This document shows, piece by piece, positions 43,355 to 53,369 of a stretch of 64,000 bases of DNA. Under the pieces are notes generated by a model. The model saw only the letters and a list, made by a program, of their open reading frames with translations. It was not told where the DNA came from and ran no database searches. Position 1 is the first letter of the stretch. Every line of letters starts with the position of its first letter. A program made the position numbers and the translations under genes. This DNA comes from JABCPE02 sp963530615 (GTDB taxonomy: Bacteria > Bacteroidota > Bacteroidia > Flavobacteriales > Weeksellaceae), in NCBI GenBank assembly GCA_963530615.1, contig CAUSDX010000003.1, forward strand, positions 62,001-126,000. The letters run 5' to 3'.

Positions 43355-45589
43355 TTATTTCTGATGATACTTTCTCGCTATTTTTTTCTGCTCACTCACT
43401 ACATCATAAAGTAATTCTAATATTTCTCTCAAGTTTTTTAACTCTGTCAACTTTGTTATTTTTTTTCTATCTCTATTATCAGGAAAAGCCTCATCTACTA
43501 TTTTTTTACGATAATTTAAAAGGTTTTCTATCTGATCCTCTGGCTCTATATTTTCTTCTCTCTTATCTTCTACTTCATCACTATCCAATAGAGCCAATAT
43601 CTGATTTAATTCTAACGAAATTTTTTTCTTCCAACTTACCCAGTCTATCTCTCCGAAACTATCTCCCTTATGAATATATTGGGCTAACGAAGCTATGTAT
43701 GCCGTTGCCAAATGAGAGGTATTGACAAATTGATGCACTAATTCCACTTTCGTTTGTTTATCCTTAGGGTCTGATAACATTTTTTGAAAATTATCAGAGA
43801 GATTAGCCAAACTGATAATTGCATCTTTTCTTTTCTGTCTAAAATCTCCTTCATCACATATTTGAGAATAATGATTCATTACCCCTTCAAAATAATTTAA
43901 ATTTGATTTTACAGATTGTTTCATTAAAACCAAACTCTGACGATGCTCCCACATCGGAAATACAAAATAAGAAACCCCAAAACCTATCACTGCCGCAATA
44001 AAAGTATCTATCAGCCTATCTTTAAAAATAATATCTACATGATTAGGGTTGAGAAAATTAAACCCAATAAATACATAAATGGTCATAAAAAATACTGCCC
44101 AAGAATATTTTTTAGTCAGCAATGCAAAACATAAAACCATCGCCCCTAGCAAAATCCCCAATAAAATCCTATCATCTTCTAAATAGGTTAAAATCCCATA
44201 GGCCACCACCGCCCCAAAAATCGTTCCACATACACGCTGTTGATTCCTAGCCTTAGTAATACTATATTTTGACCTTAAAATTGCTAAAATAGTAATGAAT
44301 ATCCAATATGAATGCCCTATTCCCAAAAAATCCATTCGAGAAATTGCAAAACCAATGAGCAATGCCAAAGTAACCCTAATAGCATGACGAAAATGAGCTG
44401 ACTTCAAAGAAAAATTTTGAAACATAATTTTAAGATTCAATTGTTCTTGTTGCGGAACAAACTTCTCAAAATCCAAACCTGTTGATAAACTTTTAGCTAA
44501 TTTTAAATCTTGATTATAAATCCTAAAAATCATCTGTATCTCTTCTGTAATTTCAGAAATTCTTGATAATACAAATCTCAAATTCATAAAATCTTCTAAA
44601 CGATGAGAAGAAATTTCTCTACTTCTCAACTCAAAATACTCTTGATATAATACCTCAAATTTTTCTATAAAATTACCTTGTAAAACTTTCTTATCTCCAC
44701 TCTGTAAAGCCAATCCTATTTTTGATAACTCCCTTGATAAGTCTTCCATATATTCATGAATCTGATCCAAAATCCCAGAATCTCCAAAATTCTCCTTGAG
44801 CTTTTTATAATTAATATCCGTCATCATTTTATCATAAAGATTTATAGAATTTAGGAACATAAGCATCAACACTCTACTTTGCGTAGTAGCCTCATTCACA
44901 ATAATTCTTGTCTTAAACACCACTTCTCTTGTACTTTCTTGCAAATTTTTTAGGGCAACTTGCATTGCAATTATTTCCCTATTCACTTCCTCATCATCTG
45001 CCTTTTTAACATAAAATTTAGCTTTAAGCCTAAAATAAGATGCTAACTGAATATAATTTTCGCCAATCATCTGACCTGCCAATCTATAAGGCTGAAGTTT
45101 AAACGAAATCATAAAAACAATAAGAAACCATATACTTCCTGCCGTGAAAACCAATATATTATGAATAATACTTCCCTTTGTCAATTGCCCATCAATAAAA
45201 ATTGAAAATGCGACCAATGTAAAAACCCCAACTGAAGCCATCCTCTGACCATAGATACCTAACATCGTAAAAAAGACTCCAAAAATAATAATCCCAAAGT
45301 AAGTCAATAACGGATAAAGTCTCAAAAAACTAGCAGATAAGGTAGCAAAAAAGAAACAGACAACCACCATAATAAGAGCATTTCTCCTACGAATAAAAGG
45401 TCCTGCAAAATCCGTAAACCCAATAAATGCCGTGCCCAGAGGAAACAAAAAATACTCCTTAAGCAATCCAAAGTATGCCAAAATCACACTTGGTACTACA
45501 ATTGCCAATGCCATTCTAATGCCAGCATAAATATACTGGCTCGTCATAAATCTTTTTAATCTTATAGTATATAAATTTATTGAAGGCAT
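43355..45589 (-). CDS. FUSC/YccS family inner-membrane protein
   Basis: 744 residues with two groups of about six membrane segments (roughly 20-165 and 400-550), each followed by a cytoplasmic helical region. This duplicated design is that of YccS/YhfK and the fusaric acid resistance-like FUSC family, thought to export aromatic acids or toxic compounds. Seen in the second half: RVTLALLIGFAISR, YWIFITILAILRSKYS and QRVCGTIFGAVVAYGIL. It is on the same strand as the RND efflux genes but separated by a terminator, so probably independent. Confidence 0.87.
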   Translation of the reverse strand: MPSINLYTIRLKRFMTSQYIYAGIRMALAIVVPSVILAYFGLLKEYFLFPLGTAFIGFTDFAGPFIRRRNALIMVVVCFFFATLSASFLRLYPLLTYFGIIIFGVFFTMLGIYGQRMASVGVFTLVAFSIFIDGQLTKGSIIHNILVFTAGSIWFLIVFMISFKLQPYRLAGQMIGENYIQLASYFRLKAKFYVKKADDEEVNREIIAMQVALKNLQESTREVVFKTRIIVNEATTQSRVLMLMFLNSINLYDKMMTDINYKKLKENFGDSGILDQIHEYMEDLSRELSKIGLALQSGDKKVLQGNFIEKFEVLYQEYFELRSREISSHRLEDFMNLRFVLSRISEITEEIQMIFRIYNQDLKLAKSLSTGLDFEKFVPQQEQLNLKIMFQNFSLKSAHFRHAIRVTLALLIGFAISRMDFLGIGHSYWIFITILAILRSKYSITKARNQQRVCGTIFGAVVAYGILTYLEDDRILLGILLGAMVLCFALLTKKYSWAVFFMTIYVFIGFNFLNPNHVDIIFKDRLIDTFIAAVIGFGVSYFVFPMWEHRQSLVLMKQSVKSNLNYFEGVMNHYSQICDEGDFRQKRKDAIISLANLSDNFQKMLSDPKDKQTKVELVHQFVNTSHLATAYIASLAQYIHKGDSFGEIDWVSWKKKISLELNQILALLDSDEVEDKREENIEPEDQIENLLNYRKKIVDEAFPDNRDRKKITKLTELKNLREILELLYDVVSEQKKIARKYHQK

Positions 45590-45625
45590 TTCGCAAATTT
45601 AAGGAATAAGAGTCAATTATATGGC

Positions 45626-45660
45626 ATAAAAAAACCACATCAATTAAAATCAATGTGGTC
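45626..45660 (-). terminator. Terminator of the RND efflux operon
   Basis: On the minus strand, ACCACAT and ATGTGGT enclose a 12-base loop and run into a T7 tract, 20 bases after the outer-membrane gene. Confidence 0.7.
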
Positions 45661-45679
45661 TTATCCTCATTTATTTAGA

Positions 45680-47092
45680 TTATTTCCAACCTCCTCCAAG
45701 AGCTTGATATAAATCTACTAAAGCTTTCATCTGATTATATTCTGCATTCACTATATTTAGTTCTGCATTAAGTCTACTAACATTCGCTGTTAATACTTCT
45801 AAATAATTTACCATACCATATTTAAGTAGTTCTTCAGAGTATTCTTCAGCTTTAATGTAGGCTTGTAACTCTTTATTTTTCTGATTAATAAAATCAGCTT
45901 GAATACTATAAGTGCTTAATGCATCAGAAACCTCTCGGCTCGCTACGAGCATTTTTTTACGAAAATTAAGATATGCAGTTTGTTGATTTGCTAATCTCAC
46001 TTCATATTGAGTCTTTAATTCTCTTTTTTGGAGAACAGGCTGGAGCAATCCTGCTGTAATGCTCCCTAAAATAGAAGATGCATTAAATAACTTATCCAAA
46101 TGCATTGTTTGTAATCCCGTTGAAGCACTAATAGTCAATCTTGGATAAAACGCAGCTTTGGCTACATTAGTAAGTTCAAATGCTTGAATCAAATTAAACT
46201 CTGCTACCATAACATCTGGCCTATTAGACAAAAGCTGTGCTGGATATCCAGTGCTAAAATCTTTCGGTAATTTTTGTTCAGAAAGTTTATTTCTCTCTAT
46301 TGCTTTAGGGCTTTCTGCCATTAAAATACTTAACGCATGTTCTAAAACTTCAGTTTGGTTTTTAAGTGTTAAAAGTTGAGCTTCTGCATTTGCTACAAGG
46401 GCTTCACTTTGCTTCACCGCTACTTCTGTTACTACCCCTGATTGTTTCAAAGCTTTATTAGTTTCCAAATTTCTTTTTCTCGTATCTAATGTCTGCTCCA
46501 AAATTCTCTTCTGCTCATCATAAGCCATCAATTGATAATAAGCAGTTGCTACTGAAGAAACCAAAGCTGTTTTCACAGACTGATGACTTGCTACAGAGCT
46601 TAAATAAGCTGCTTGTTGAGCTCTTTTATTAGAACTATAAGAATTAGCCAAATTAAAACTCCAAGAAAGATTTGCCATAATATCATACTGCTTCACCTCT
46701 ATTCTATTAGGAGAAAATCTTCCTGAATAAGATGTCAATGATGGTGTTTGCCAAGCATAATTCGGACCAATAGTCAACGATGGCAAAATCGCTTGCTTAT
46801 ATTGTTTTAGATAAGCCTCAGCAGAGACAATGCTCTGCTCAGCTATTCTAATGTCCATATTATTTTCTAAAGCCTTCTCTATATATCCTTGTAGTGTGGT
46901 ATCTGTAAAAATCTCTCTCCAAGATTTCGTTGCAATAGAAATACTATCCGTAGAAAGCTCGTCTGTTCTATACACAATATCTTGAGATACCTCTTCTGGG
47001 CGTTGATATTTTTTCTGTGCATTACAAGAAACTGCTACCCAAGCTACAACTAAAGTAAAACCTATTTTTGTAATATTATTTATATTCAACAT
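45680..47092 (-). CDS. RND efflux outer-membrane lipoprotein (TolC/OprM family)
   Basis: 470 residues from ATG 47092; an in-frame ATG at 47128 would overlap the pump gene by 23 bases and precede the signal with Lys-rich residues. A lipobox-like AVSC (Cys23) is followed by the NodT/OprM pattern: paired long coiled-coil repeats, AYLKQYKQAILPSLTIGPNY, SNRPDVMVAEFNLIQAFE, and the C-terminal ALGGGWK that ends most OprM-type proteins. It forms the trimeric exit duct for the pump. Last gene of the three-gene operon. Confidence 0.92.
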   Translation of the reverse strand: MLNINNITKIGFTLVVAWVAVSCNAQKKYQRPEEVSQDIVYRTDELSTDSISIATKSWREIFTDTTLQGYIEKALENNMDIRIAEQSIVSAEAYLKQYKQAILPSLTIGPNYAWQTPSLTSYSGRFSPNRIEVKQYDIMANLSWSFNLANSYSSNKRAQQAAYLSSVASHQSVKTALVSSVATAYYQLMAYDEQKRILEQTLDTRKRNLETNKALKQSGVVTEVAVKQSEALVANAEAQLLTLKNQTEVLEHALSILMAESPKAIERNKLSEQKLPKDFSTGYPAQLLSNRPDVMVAEFNLIQAFELTNVAKAAFYPRLTISASTGLQTMHLDKLFNASSILGSITAGLLQPVLQKRELKTQYEVRLANQQTAYLNFRKKMLVASREVSDALSTYSIQADFINQKNKELQAYIKAEEYSEELLKYGMVNYLEVLTANVSRLNAELNIVNAEYNQMKALVDLYQALGGGWK

Positions 47093-47105
47093 TTTTCTTT
47101 TCTTT

Positions 47106-50100
47106 TTAGTGAATTTCTTCGTTTTCAACTTTTTGAGCCTCTAAATTTAATGGTCTTATTTTCTCTTGTAAGTATTGGAATACCACGAATAACACTGGGA
47201 TAATCAACACGCCCAAGAATGTTCCTATTAACAGCCCCGAAACAGCACCTGTTGCTATAGAACGATTTCCAATATATCCGATTCCAGAAGAAAGAACTAA
47301 TGGCATCAACCCTAAAATAAATGCAAACGAAGTCATTAAAATTGGTCTCAATCTATCTTTTGCAGCTAATAAAGCAGCTTGTGAAATACTATCTCCTTTC
47401 AACCTTCTTTGAGATGCAAATTCTACAATCAAAATAGCATTCTTTGCTAATAATCCTACCAGCATAATTAACGCAATCTGAAAATAAATATTTTTTTCTA
47501 ACCCTGCTAAATTTTGCCCTAAAAATGCTCCCATAATCCCCACAGGCAAAGAGAATATAATCACCAATGGTAATATATAACTCTCATACTGAGCAGATAA
47601 GAAGAAATATACAAATAATAAACTCAATCCGAAAATAATCATTACTTGAGAACTTGCATTAGCTTCTTGCTTTGAAATCCCTGTAAAATCAATTGCATAA
47701 TCAGACGGCAAATGCTCTGCTGCAACTTCTCTTACTGCCTTCATTGCATCTCCTGTGCTATACCCCTCCGCATTCGCAGCAGTTACAGATGCCGCAGAAT
47801 ATAGATTATATCTATTCACCGATTGAGGTCCATACACTCTATCCAAAGTTACAAATTGAGAAATCGGTGCCATCACCCCACTTGAAGTTCTCACATACAT
47901 CTTATTAAGATCAGAAATATCATTTCTATTATCAGGAGTAGTCTGTACCATTACCCTAAACTGCTTACCAAATTTGGTAAAATCTGTAGCATAATATCCT
48001 CCAATATACCCTTGTAATGTAGCCATAATAGAATTTATTGTAACTCCAGATTCTTTCGCCTTCGGCACATTAATAGTCAGCTCATACTGAGGATAATTGG
48101 TATCAAACCCTGTTTGTGCATAAAGAATCTCTGGACGCTTCATTAATTCCATCAAAAATTTCTGAGAATTTTGAGCTAAAGATGCTGATGAACCTCCCGA
48201 TTTATCTAACAATTCAAAAGTAACTCCCGAACTTAAACCAAAACCAGGTATACTCGGCATTTGGAAAAATAAGATTTTTGCTTCTTTAATATCCGCTACA
48301 GCACCAAAAAGTTTTCCTGTGATTTCCTCTACACTTTGTCCTGGCTTTCCAGCCCTTTCATCAAACGGAGCTAATTTTACAAAACCTAATGAATTGTTAC
48401 TCCCCGAACCATTGATAAGGCTTCGCCCTGCAATTACCGTAGCACTGGTAACTCCTTCTATCTTCTCTGCTCTCTTTTGAACCTCTTTTGCCAAAGCAAA
48501 AGTTCTCTCCATAGATGCACCAGGTGCTAAAGAGATATCCATCATAACAAATCCTCTATCTTCAGTAGGTACAAACCCCGTTCTCATCGTGGAATTAGAC
48601 CAATATAATACCCCTCCAGAAATGGCAAAAATCACTAATACTATCCATTTTCTTTTTAGGAAAACATCAACTATTTTCACATAACGAAGTGTGGTAGCCT
48701 CAAAAGCTATATTAAATTTATCAAATACTCTTCCTACAAAATTCTTCTTATTATGCTCTTCATTATGATGAACTTTAAGTAATAAAGCACAAAGCATAGG
48801 GCTGAGTGTCAAGGCATTCAATGCAGAAATGAAAATAGAAATAACCATCGTAATCCCAAACTGCTGATAAAATACCCCTATTGGTCCAGAAATAAAGGAA
48901 ACTGGAATAAAGATGGCTCCCATCACCAAGGTGATAGAAATCAATGAAGAGGTAATCTCACTCATTGCCTCCTCAGAAGCTTGCTTTGCATTTTTAGCCC
49001 CTTTTTCTAATTTAGCATGAACGGCTTCTACTACTACTATCGCATCATCCACCACAATACCAATTGCTAACACTAATGCAAAGAGTGTCAATAAGTTAAT
49101 AGAATATCCTAATAAATTAAGGAAGAAGAATGTCCCCACGATAGATATAGGTACAGCAATTGCTGGAATCAAAGTAGAACGAAAATCTTGCAAGAAAATA
49201 TAAACTACCAAGAATACCAATATAAATGCTTCTATCAATGTGGAAATTACACTACTAATAGATGCTTCCAAGAACTCACTGGTATCCATATTAAATTCAT
49301 ACTTAATTCCTTTAGGCATCGTAGTTTCTGCTTCTTTTAAGAAGGCTTTTACCTCTTTTAAGATTTCTTGTGCGTTAGAGCCTGGTGTTTGGTTTATCCC
49401 AAATGCCACAGATGGATAATCACCTCTATTAGATTCCATCCTATAAGTTAAAGCAGACAATTCTATTTTTGCAACATCTTTCAAACGGAGAAACTGCCCA
49501 TTACCAATAGCTTTAATGATAATATCATCATATTGCTCTTTTTCGTTAAACTTTCCTTTGTATCTAATTACATATTCAAAAGCATTCCCGTTATTTTGAC
49601 CTAACTGCCCCGCAGCTGCTTCCATACTCTGCTCTGCAATAGCAGCTGTAATATCAGAAGGAATAAGACCATACACAGCCATTTTTTCTGGATCTAACCA
49701 AACTCTCATGGAATAATCTTTCCCTCCAAAAACGCTAGCATCTCCCACACCATTAATCCTTTTGATTGCAGGAATAATAGAAATATTTAAATAATTATTG
49801 ATATAGGTGTCATCATAATCAGGATTTTCCGAATAAAACGCCAAATAAGCTAATGGACTAATTTCTTGTTTCTGTGTGATAACTCCAGCACGAGTAACTT
49901 CAGCGGGAAGAATAGAAGAAGCTCTATTTGCTCTATTCTGAACATTAACTGTCGCCATATTAGGGTCAGTCCCCTGCTTAAAAACTACTGTAATTGTCGC
50001 TGTACCATCATTACTTGCCGTAGATTTGATATAATCCATACCTTCTACCCCATTGATTTGCTCTTCCAATGGTACAATTACACTCTTCATGACTGTTTCT

Positions 50101-50261
50101 GCACTTGCTCCAGTATAATTTGCAGAAACTGCTACTACTGGTGGTGCAATATTAGGATACTGAGTTACAGGAAGAGATGTAATCCCCAAAACTCCTAATA
50201 TCAAAATTATAATAGATACAACCGATGATAAAACTGGTCGGTTGATAAACATTTTAACCAT
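47106..50261 (-). CDS. RND efflux pump permease, HAE1 (AcrB-like) family
   Basis: 1051 residues, with the 12 membrane segments and two large periplasmic loops of AcrB-type pumps. Seen: MVKMFINRPVLSSVVSIIIL start, LPVTQYPNIAPPVV, proton-relay helix IGIVVDDAIVVVEAV, AEQSMEAAAGQLGQ porter loop, and LVGLLAKNAILIVEFA with GIGYIGNRS at the C-terminal half. It uses proton flow to move hydrophobic drugs, dyes or bile-like compounds out. It sits between the adaptor (11-base gap) and outer-membrane (13-base gap) genes. Confidence 0.95.
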   Translation of the reverse strand: MVKMFINRPVLSSVVSIIILILGVLGITSLPVTQYPNIAPPVVAVSANYTGASAETVMKSVIVPLEEQINGVEGMDYIKSTASNDGTATITVVFKQGTDPNMATVNVQNRANRASSILPAEVTRAGVITQKQEISPLAYLAFYSENPDYDDTYINNYLNISIIPAIKRINGVGDASVFGGKDYSMRVWLDPEKMAVYGLIPSDITAAIAEQSMEAAAGQLGQNNGNAFEYVIRYKGKFNEKEQYDDIIIKAIGNGQFLRLKDVAKIELSALTYRMESNRGDYPSVAFGINQTPGSNAQEILKEVKAFLKEAETTMPKGIKYEFNMDTSEFLEASISSVISTLIEAFILVFLVVYIFLQDFRSTLIPAIAVPISIVGTFFFLNLLGYSINLLTLFALVLAIGIVVDDAIVVVEAVHAKLEKGAKNAKQASEEAMSEITSSLISITLVMGAIFIPVSFISGPIGVFYQQFGITMVISIFISALNALTLSPMLCALLLKVHHNEEHNKKNFVGRVFDKFNIAFEATTLRYVKIVDVFLKRKWIVLVIFAISGGVLYWSNSTMRTGFVPTEDRGFVMMDISLAPGASMERTFALAKEVQKRAEKIEGVTSATVIAGRSLINGSGSNNSLGFVKLAPFDERAGKPGQSVEEITGKLFGAVADIKEAKILFFQMPSIPGFGLSSGVTFELLDKSGGSSASLAQNSQKFLMELMKRPEILYAQTGFDTNYPQYELTINVPKAKESGVTINSIMATLQGYIGGYYATDFTKFGKQFRVMVQTTPDNRNDISDLNKMYVRTSSGVMAPISQFVTLDRVYGPQSVNRYNLYSAASVTAANAEGYSTGDAMKAVREVAAEHLPSDYAIDFTGISKQEANASSQVMIIFGLSLLFVYFFLSAQYESYILPLVIIFSLPVGIMGAFLGQNLAGLEKNIYFQIALIMLVGLLAKNAILIVEFASQRRLKGDSISQAALLAAKDRLRPILMTSFAFILGLMPLVLSSGIGYIGNRSIATGAVSGLLIGTFLGVLIIPVLFVVFQYLQEKIRPLNLEAQKVENEEIH

Positions 50262-50272
50262 ATATTATATTA

Positions 50273-51448
50273 TTAAAAAATTGGTTTTATTGCTTTCAGT
50301 AAACTATCTAACTTCACTTGCTGTGGAGCAATCTTTGTTTCTGGTTTCAGAGTAGCTACTCCTTGAGCTACAATTTTATCACCTTTTTTCAATCCATCCT
50401 CCACAATAATCATATTATCAATACGAGCAGTAACACTTATTTTCGTATTATTTACTATATTATTTTTATCTACTTTATATGCATAAACAAATCCTTGCTG
50501 CTCATAAGTGGCAGATTCAGGAATTACCGCTACTTTATCATACATTTTAGGAATTCGTACTATTCCACTATTACCATTACTCAAAATTTTATTAGCATTG
50601 TTAAACAATACACGGAACTGAATGGTTCCCGTAGCCGCATCAATCTGCCCCGTTACAGTCTGTATTCTTCCCTTTTCTGAATAACTTTCTCCATTAGCCA
50701 TTATTAGGTCTACAGAAGGAATATTTCTTAATTTTTCAGGTAATGTAGCTCCCTCTGTATCTTTCAAAAAGTTCAAATATTCTTTTTCATTCATAGAAAA
50801 ATAAACATAAAGTTCACTTGTATCAGAAACAGTAGTGATAGCTGTGGCATCTGTAGGTCCTACTAAACTTCCCTCACGAAAATTAATTTTACCTACCACT
50901 CCACTTATCGGAGCCCGAATAATAGAATAATCTACCATTGCTTGAGAACTTTTGTAACTTGCTATAGCTTGTTTATGCTGTGCTTGTGCTTGAAGCAATT
51001 TTGCTCTCGCGGTAGATAATTGCACCTCTCCAATAATCCCTTTTTGAACCAACGGTACTAATCTATCCACTTCTATTTGAGCAGAATTTACAACCGCCTT
51101 TGCAGCATCTACCGCCGCTTTTGCAGCTAATGCCGTTTCGGTAGTAGAATTAGTTTCCAAAGTAAATAATGGCTGACCTTTCTGCACATATTGCCCCTCA
51201 TCTACCAATACTTTTGTAATATAACCCTGTATCTTAGCTCGAACATTATTATTTACTCTCCCTGTAATATTTGCTGGATATTCTAAATATCCCGTTAATG
51301 TCTTTTCTTCTACCTCTACCACTGGGTAAGACTGTGGAGCATTAGCCATAGCCGTTGTATCTGATTGTTTTTCTCCTGAACAACTAACTGCTGTAGTTAG
51401 CGTAGTTAATGCCAACAAAGAATAAATAATCACCTTTTGTTTCTTCAT
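50273..51448 (-). CDS. RND efflux periplasmic adaptor (AcrA-like) lipoprotein
   Basis: 391 residues. The signal ends in AVSC (Cys23), giving a lipoprotein. Membrane-fusion-protein design: first lipoyl half (RVNNNVRAKIQGYITKVLVD), a helical hairpin with heptads (about 90-170), second lipoyl half (YSIIRAPISGVVGKIN) and beta-barrel ending KPETKIAPQQVKLDS. It links pump and outer-membrane duct. First gene of the operon. No regulator gene precedes it, unlike many such operons. Confidence 0.94.
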   Translation of the reverse strand: MKKQKVIIYSLLALTTLTTAVSCSGEKQSDTTAMANAPQSYPVVEVEEKTLTGYLEYPANITGRVNNNVRAKIQGYITKVLVDEGQYVQKGQPLFTLETNSTTETALAAKAAVDAAKAVVNSAQIEVDRLVPLVQKGIIGEVQLSTARAKLLQAQAQHKQAIASYKSSQAMVDYSIIRAPISGVVGKINFREGSLVGPTDATAITTVSDTSELYVYFSMNEKEYLNFLKDTEGATLPEKLRNIPSVDLIMANGESYSEKGRIQTVTGQIDAATGTIQFRVLFNNANKILSNGNSGIVRIPKMYDKVAVIPESATYEQQGFVYAYKVDKNNIVNNTKISVTARIDNMIIVEDGLKKGDKIVAQGVATLKPETKIAPQQVKLDSLLKAIKPIF

Positions 51449-51503
51449 ATAATTATACTTTTAATTAATTTAACTCTACTTTTTACAAATCACGAAAAAA
51501 CTG

Positions 51504-51520
51504 ATAAGGGAACTCCTTAT
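51504..51520. promoter_or_regulatory. Inverted repeat upstream of the RND operon, possible operator
   Basis: ATAAGG-GAACT-CCTTAT is a 6-bp inverted repeat 56 bases before the adaptor start. Its size suits a TetR/MarR-type dimer site, but no regulator is nearby. The surrounding 277-base gap (51449-51725) otherwise holds A/T-rich sequence and the terminator at its far end. Confidence 0.35.
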
Positions 51521-51665
51521 AGTTTCTTCATAAAAATATTTTGTTATTTAGTTAGATAATATTTTTATAAAAAGTTAAATACTTCTCAAAAAATATTTTT
51601 AACAAATAAAAAAGGCAAAAGCTCACTCCTCCCCCTTATTTATAAATTTTAATGCTACAAAGGTC

Positions 51666-51706
51666 AAAAAAAAATCAGTAACTGGCCTTACCAATATTAC
51701 TGATTT
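51666..51706 (-). terminator. Terminator of the carboxypeptidase-regulatory-domain gene
   Basis: On the minus strand AAATCAGTAA and TTACTGATTT pair (10 bp), with an inner TGG/CCA, and run into a T-rich tail. The left arm is repeated in the 21 bases before it. Confidence 0.65.
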
Positions 51707-51729
51707 TATTACCAAAATTACTGATTTAT
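51688..51729. repeat. Two 21-bp direct repeats overlapping a terminator
   Basis: TTACCAATATTACTGATTTTA (two differences) is followed at once by TTACCAAAATTACTGATTTAT. The second copy reaches the stop region of the minus-strand gene; the first supplies one arm of its terminator. Confidence 0.7.
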
Positions 51730-52463
51730 TCTCTTAATCTTTTAAGATAAATCGGAAAAACTTGCTCTAAAATGCTCCTTACTTGGGTAATGTTTCTTCT
51801 TTTGATAGATGCAGATAATTCTGATTTTTCCGTGAGAGCAAAACTAATGAACTCCATAATTCTCTCTCTTGGAACTCCTTTTTCTGTGAAATAATTCTCG
51901 TCTATCCGAATCTTTATCCATTCAGCATTATTTTCTTGATTTTCATATTTTACCAAAATTTTCTTTTGTCGTTTCTGTTTCCCAAACAGATTATTAGGGT
52001 CAAAACTTATCCCCGAAGAACCCAAACTTTTTACTTGTTTCTCTATTGTTGCTATCCCCAAGGATTTTTGGAGTTTTTCATTTGTACTCTCTTTATTCAA
52101 AGCTTTGGTATCTTTTGCCAAATCGCCTGTGAGTTTGATTTTTGCAAGAATCAACTCATCTATAGTAATTTCAGAATGATTCATTTTTAAAATAACTTCT
52201 CTCTGAAAATCAAACTCTTTCACTATATAAACAAATCTTTCATACCCCCTTTTTACCAAACGAATTTCTTCGCCATTCCTTGCGGATATTTTAAAATATC
52301 CTTCCGCATTAGAATAAGTTTTTTCATTACTTTTTATATTGATTATTAGTACATTTTCTATTTTCGCCCCATCTTCTGTGATGATTTTCCCCATAATCTC
52401 CTGTGCCATCATCTTCATTACCGCCAAAAACATTAAGCTTATAAAAAATATTTTTTTCTTCAT
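51726..52463 (-). CDS. Exported protein with carboxypeptidase-like regulatory domain
   Basis: 245 residues. Signal peptide 1-20 (MMA-Q), then a CarboxypepD_reg-like beta sandwich of about 75 residues (IMGKIITEDGAKIENVLI... NAEGYFKISARNGEEIRLVKRGYE), the plug-proximal module common on Bacteroidota outer-membrane proteins. The rest is charged and helical, without a TonB plug or barrel. Function unknown; envelope location inferred. The RsmI-like gene lies 30 bases upstream on the same strand. Confidence 0.8.
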   Translation of the reverse strand: MKKKIFFISLMFLAVMKMMAQEIMGKIITEDGAKIENVLIINIKSNEKTYSNAEGYFKISARNGEEIRLVKRGYERFVYIVKEFDFQREVILKMNHSEITIDELILAKIKLTGDLAKDTKALNKESTNEKLQKSLGIATIEKQVKSLGSSGISFDPNNLFGKQKRQKKILVKYENQENNAEWIKIRIDENYFTEKGVPRERIMEFISFALTEKSELSASIKRRNITQVRSILEQVFPIYLKRLRE

Positions 52464-52493
52464 TTTTTAATTTTAATATCCCTAATAACACAT

Positions 52494-53192
52494 CTAACTT
52501 CCTAAAATAAAAATAGCTGGAATTTTATGAAGGTTTACTTTTTCTTTTTTCCACTCTTTGATAGGCTGTGTTTTAATAAATTCCGTTTCAGGGTCATTTA
52601 TATTTGCTGCAATACATAACAAACTATTTGGTGATAAAAAACCACACAAATCCTCTAAAAGTTGCCCATTTCTATAAGGAGTTTCCATGAAAATTTGTGA
52701 ATAGCCAGTCTCATAAACTTGTTTTTCCAAATATCTAATTTGTTTTTTTCTTTCCACCTTATCTATCGGCAAATAACCATGAAATGAAAACTGCTGACCA
52801 TTAAACCCACTAGAAATTAGTGCTAAAATAATAGAACTAGGTCCATTAACAGGCACCACTTGGATTTTATGCCGATGAGCCCACCTTACCATAATATTCC
52901 CTGGGTCGGCAATGCAAGGCAAACCTGCCTCGGATAACAATCCAAAATCTATCCCTTTTTTCATTAAATCTTGAGCCTCTTTCAAATCAGAAGTCTCCGA
53001 ATATTTATCTAATAAATATAACTTTAACTCAGATTGCTTCTTCTCGGGAGCAAAAAACTTTATCACTTTCCGTGCTGTTTTTTCATTCTCCACAAAAAAA
53101 TAATCTGTTCTCAAAATATATTCTTTAATCACAGGAGCGAAATACTCCAGTGGCGATTTTTCTGATAAATAAGCGGGTATAAGAAATAACAT
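52494..53192 (-). CDS. SAM-dependent tetrapyrrole-methylase-fold methyltransferase (RsmI-like)
   Basis: 232 residues. TP-methylase fold with the RsmI-type loop SEAGLPCIADPG (usually SDAGTP), VPVNGPSSIILALISSG and GYLPIDKVERKKQIRYLE, then FMETPYRN. RsmI 2'-O-methylates C1402 of 16S rRNA. This protein is shorter than E. coli RsmI and begins with a divergent segment, a form common in Bacteroidota in addition to or instead of canonical RsmI, so the rRNA substrate is probable but not certain. Confidence 0.83.
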   Translation of the reverse strand: MLFLIPAYLSEKSPLEYFAPVIKEYILRTDYFFVENEKTARKVIKFFAPEKKQSELKLYLLDKYSETSDLKEAQDLMKKGIDFGLLSEAGLPCIADPGNIMVRWAHRHKIQVVPVNGPSSIILALISSGFNGQQFSFHGYLPIDKVERKKQIRYLEKQVYETGYSQIFMETPYRNGQLLEDLCGFLSPNSLLCIAANINDPETEFIKTQPIKEWKKEKVNLHKIPAIFILGS

Positions 53193-53369
53193 TTTTAATC
53201 CAAAAATTTAAGTTATGTTTCTTAGTGTCAAAATTACATATTTCCATCTCACTAACCACAAAATTAATATACTTTAACATCAATAATAGCAATCACCCAT
53301 TTTTTCTCCTATAATGTAAAGAATTTTTATTTAACTTTGGAGTTGTTTTATTAAATCATAAAAAACATA

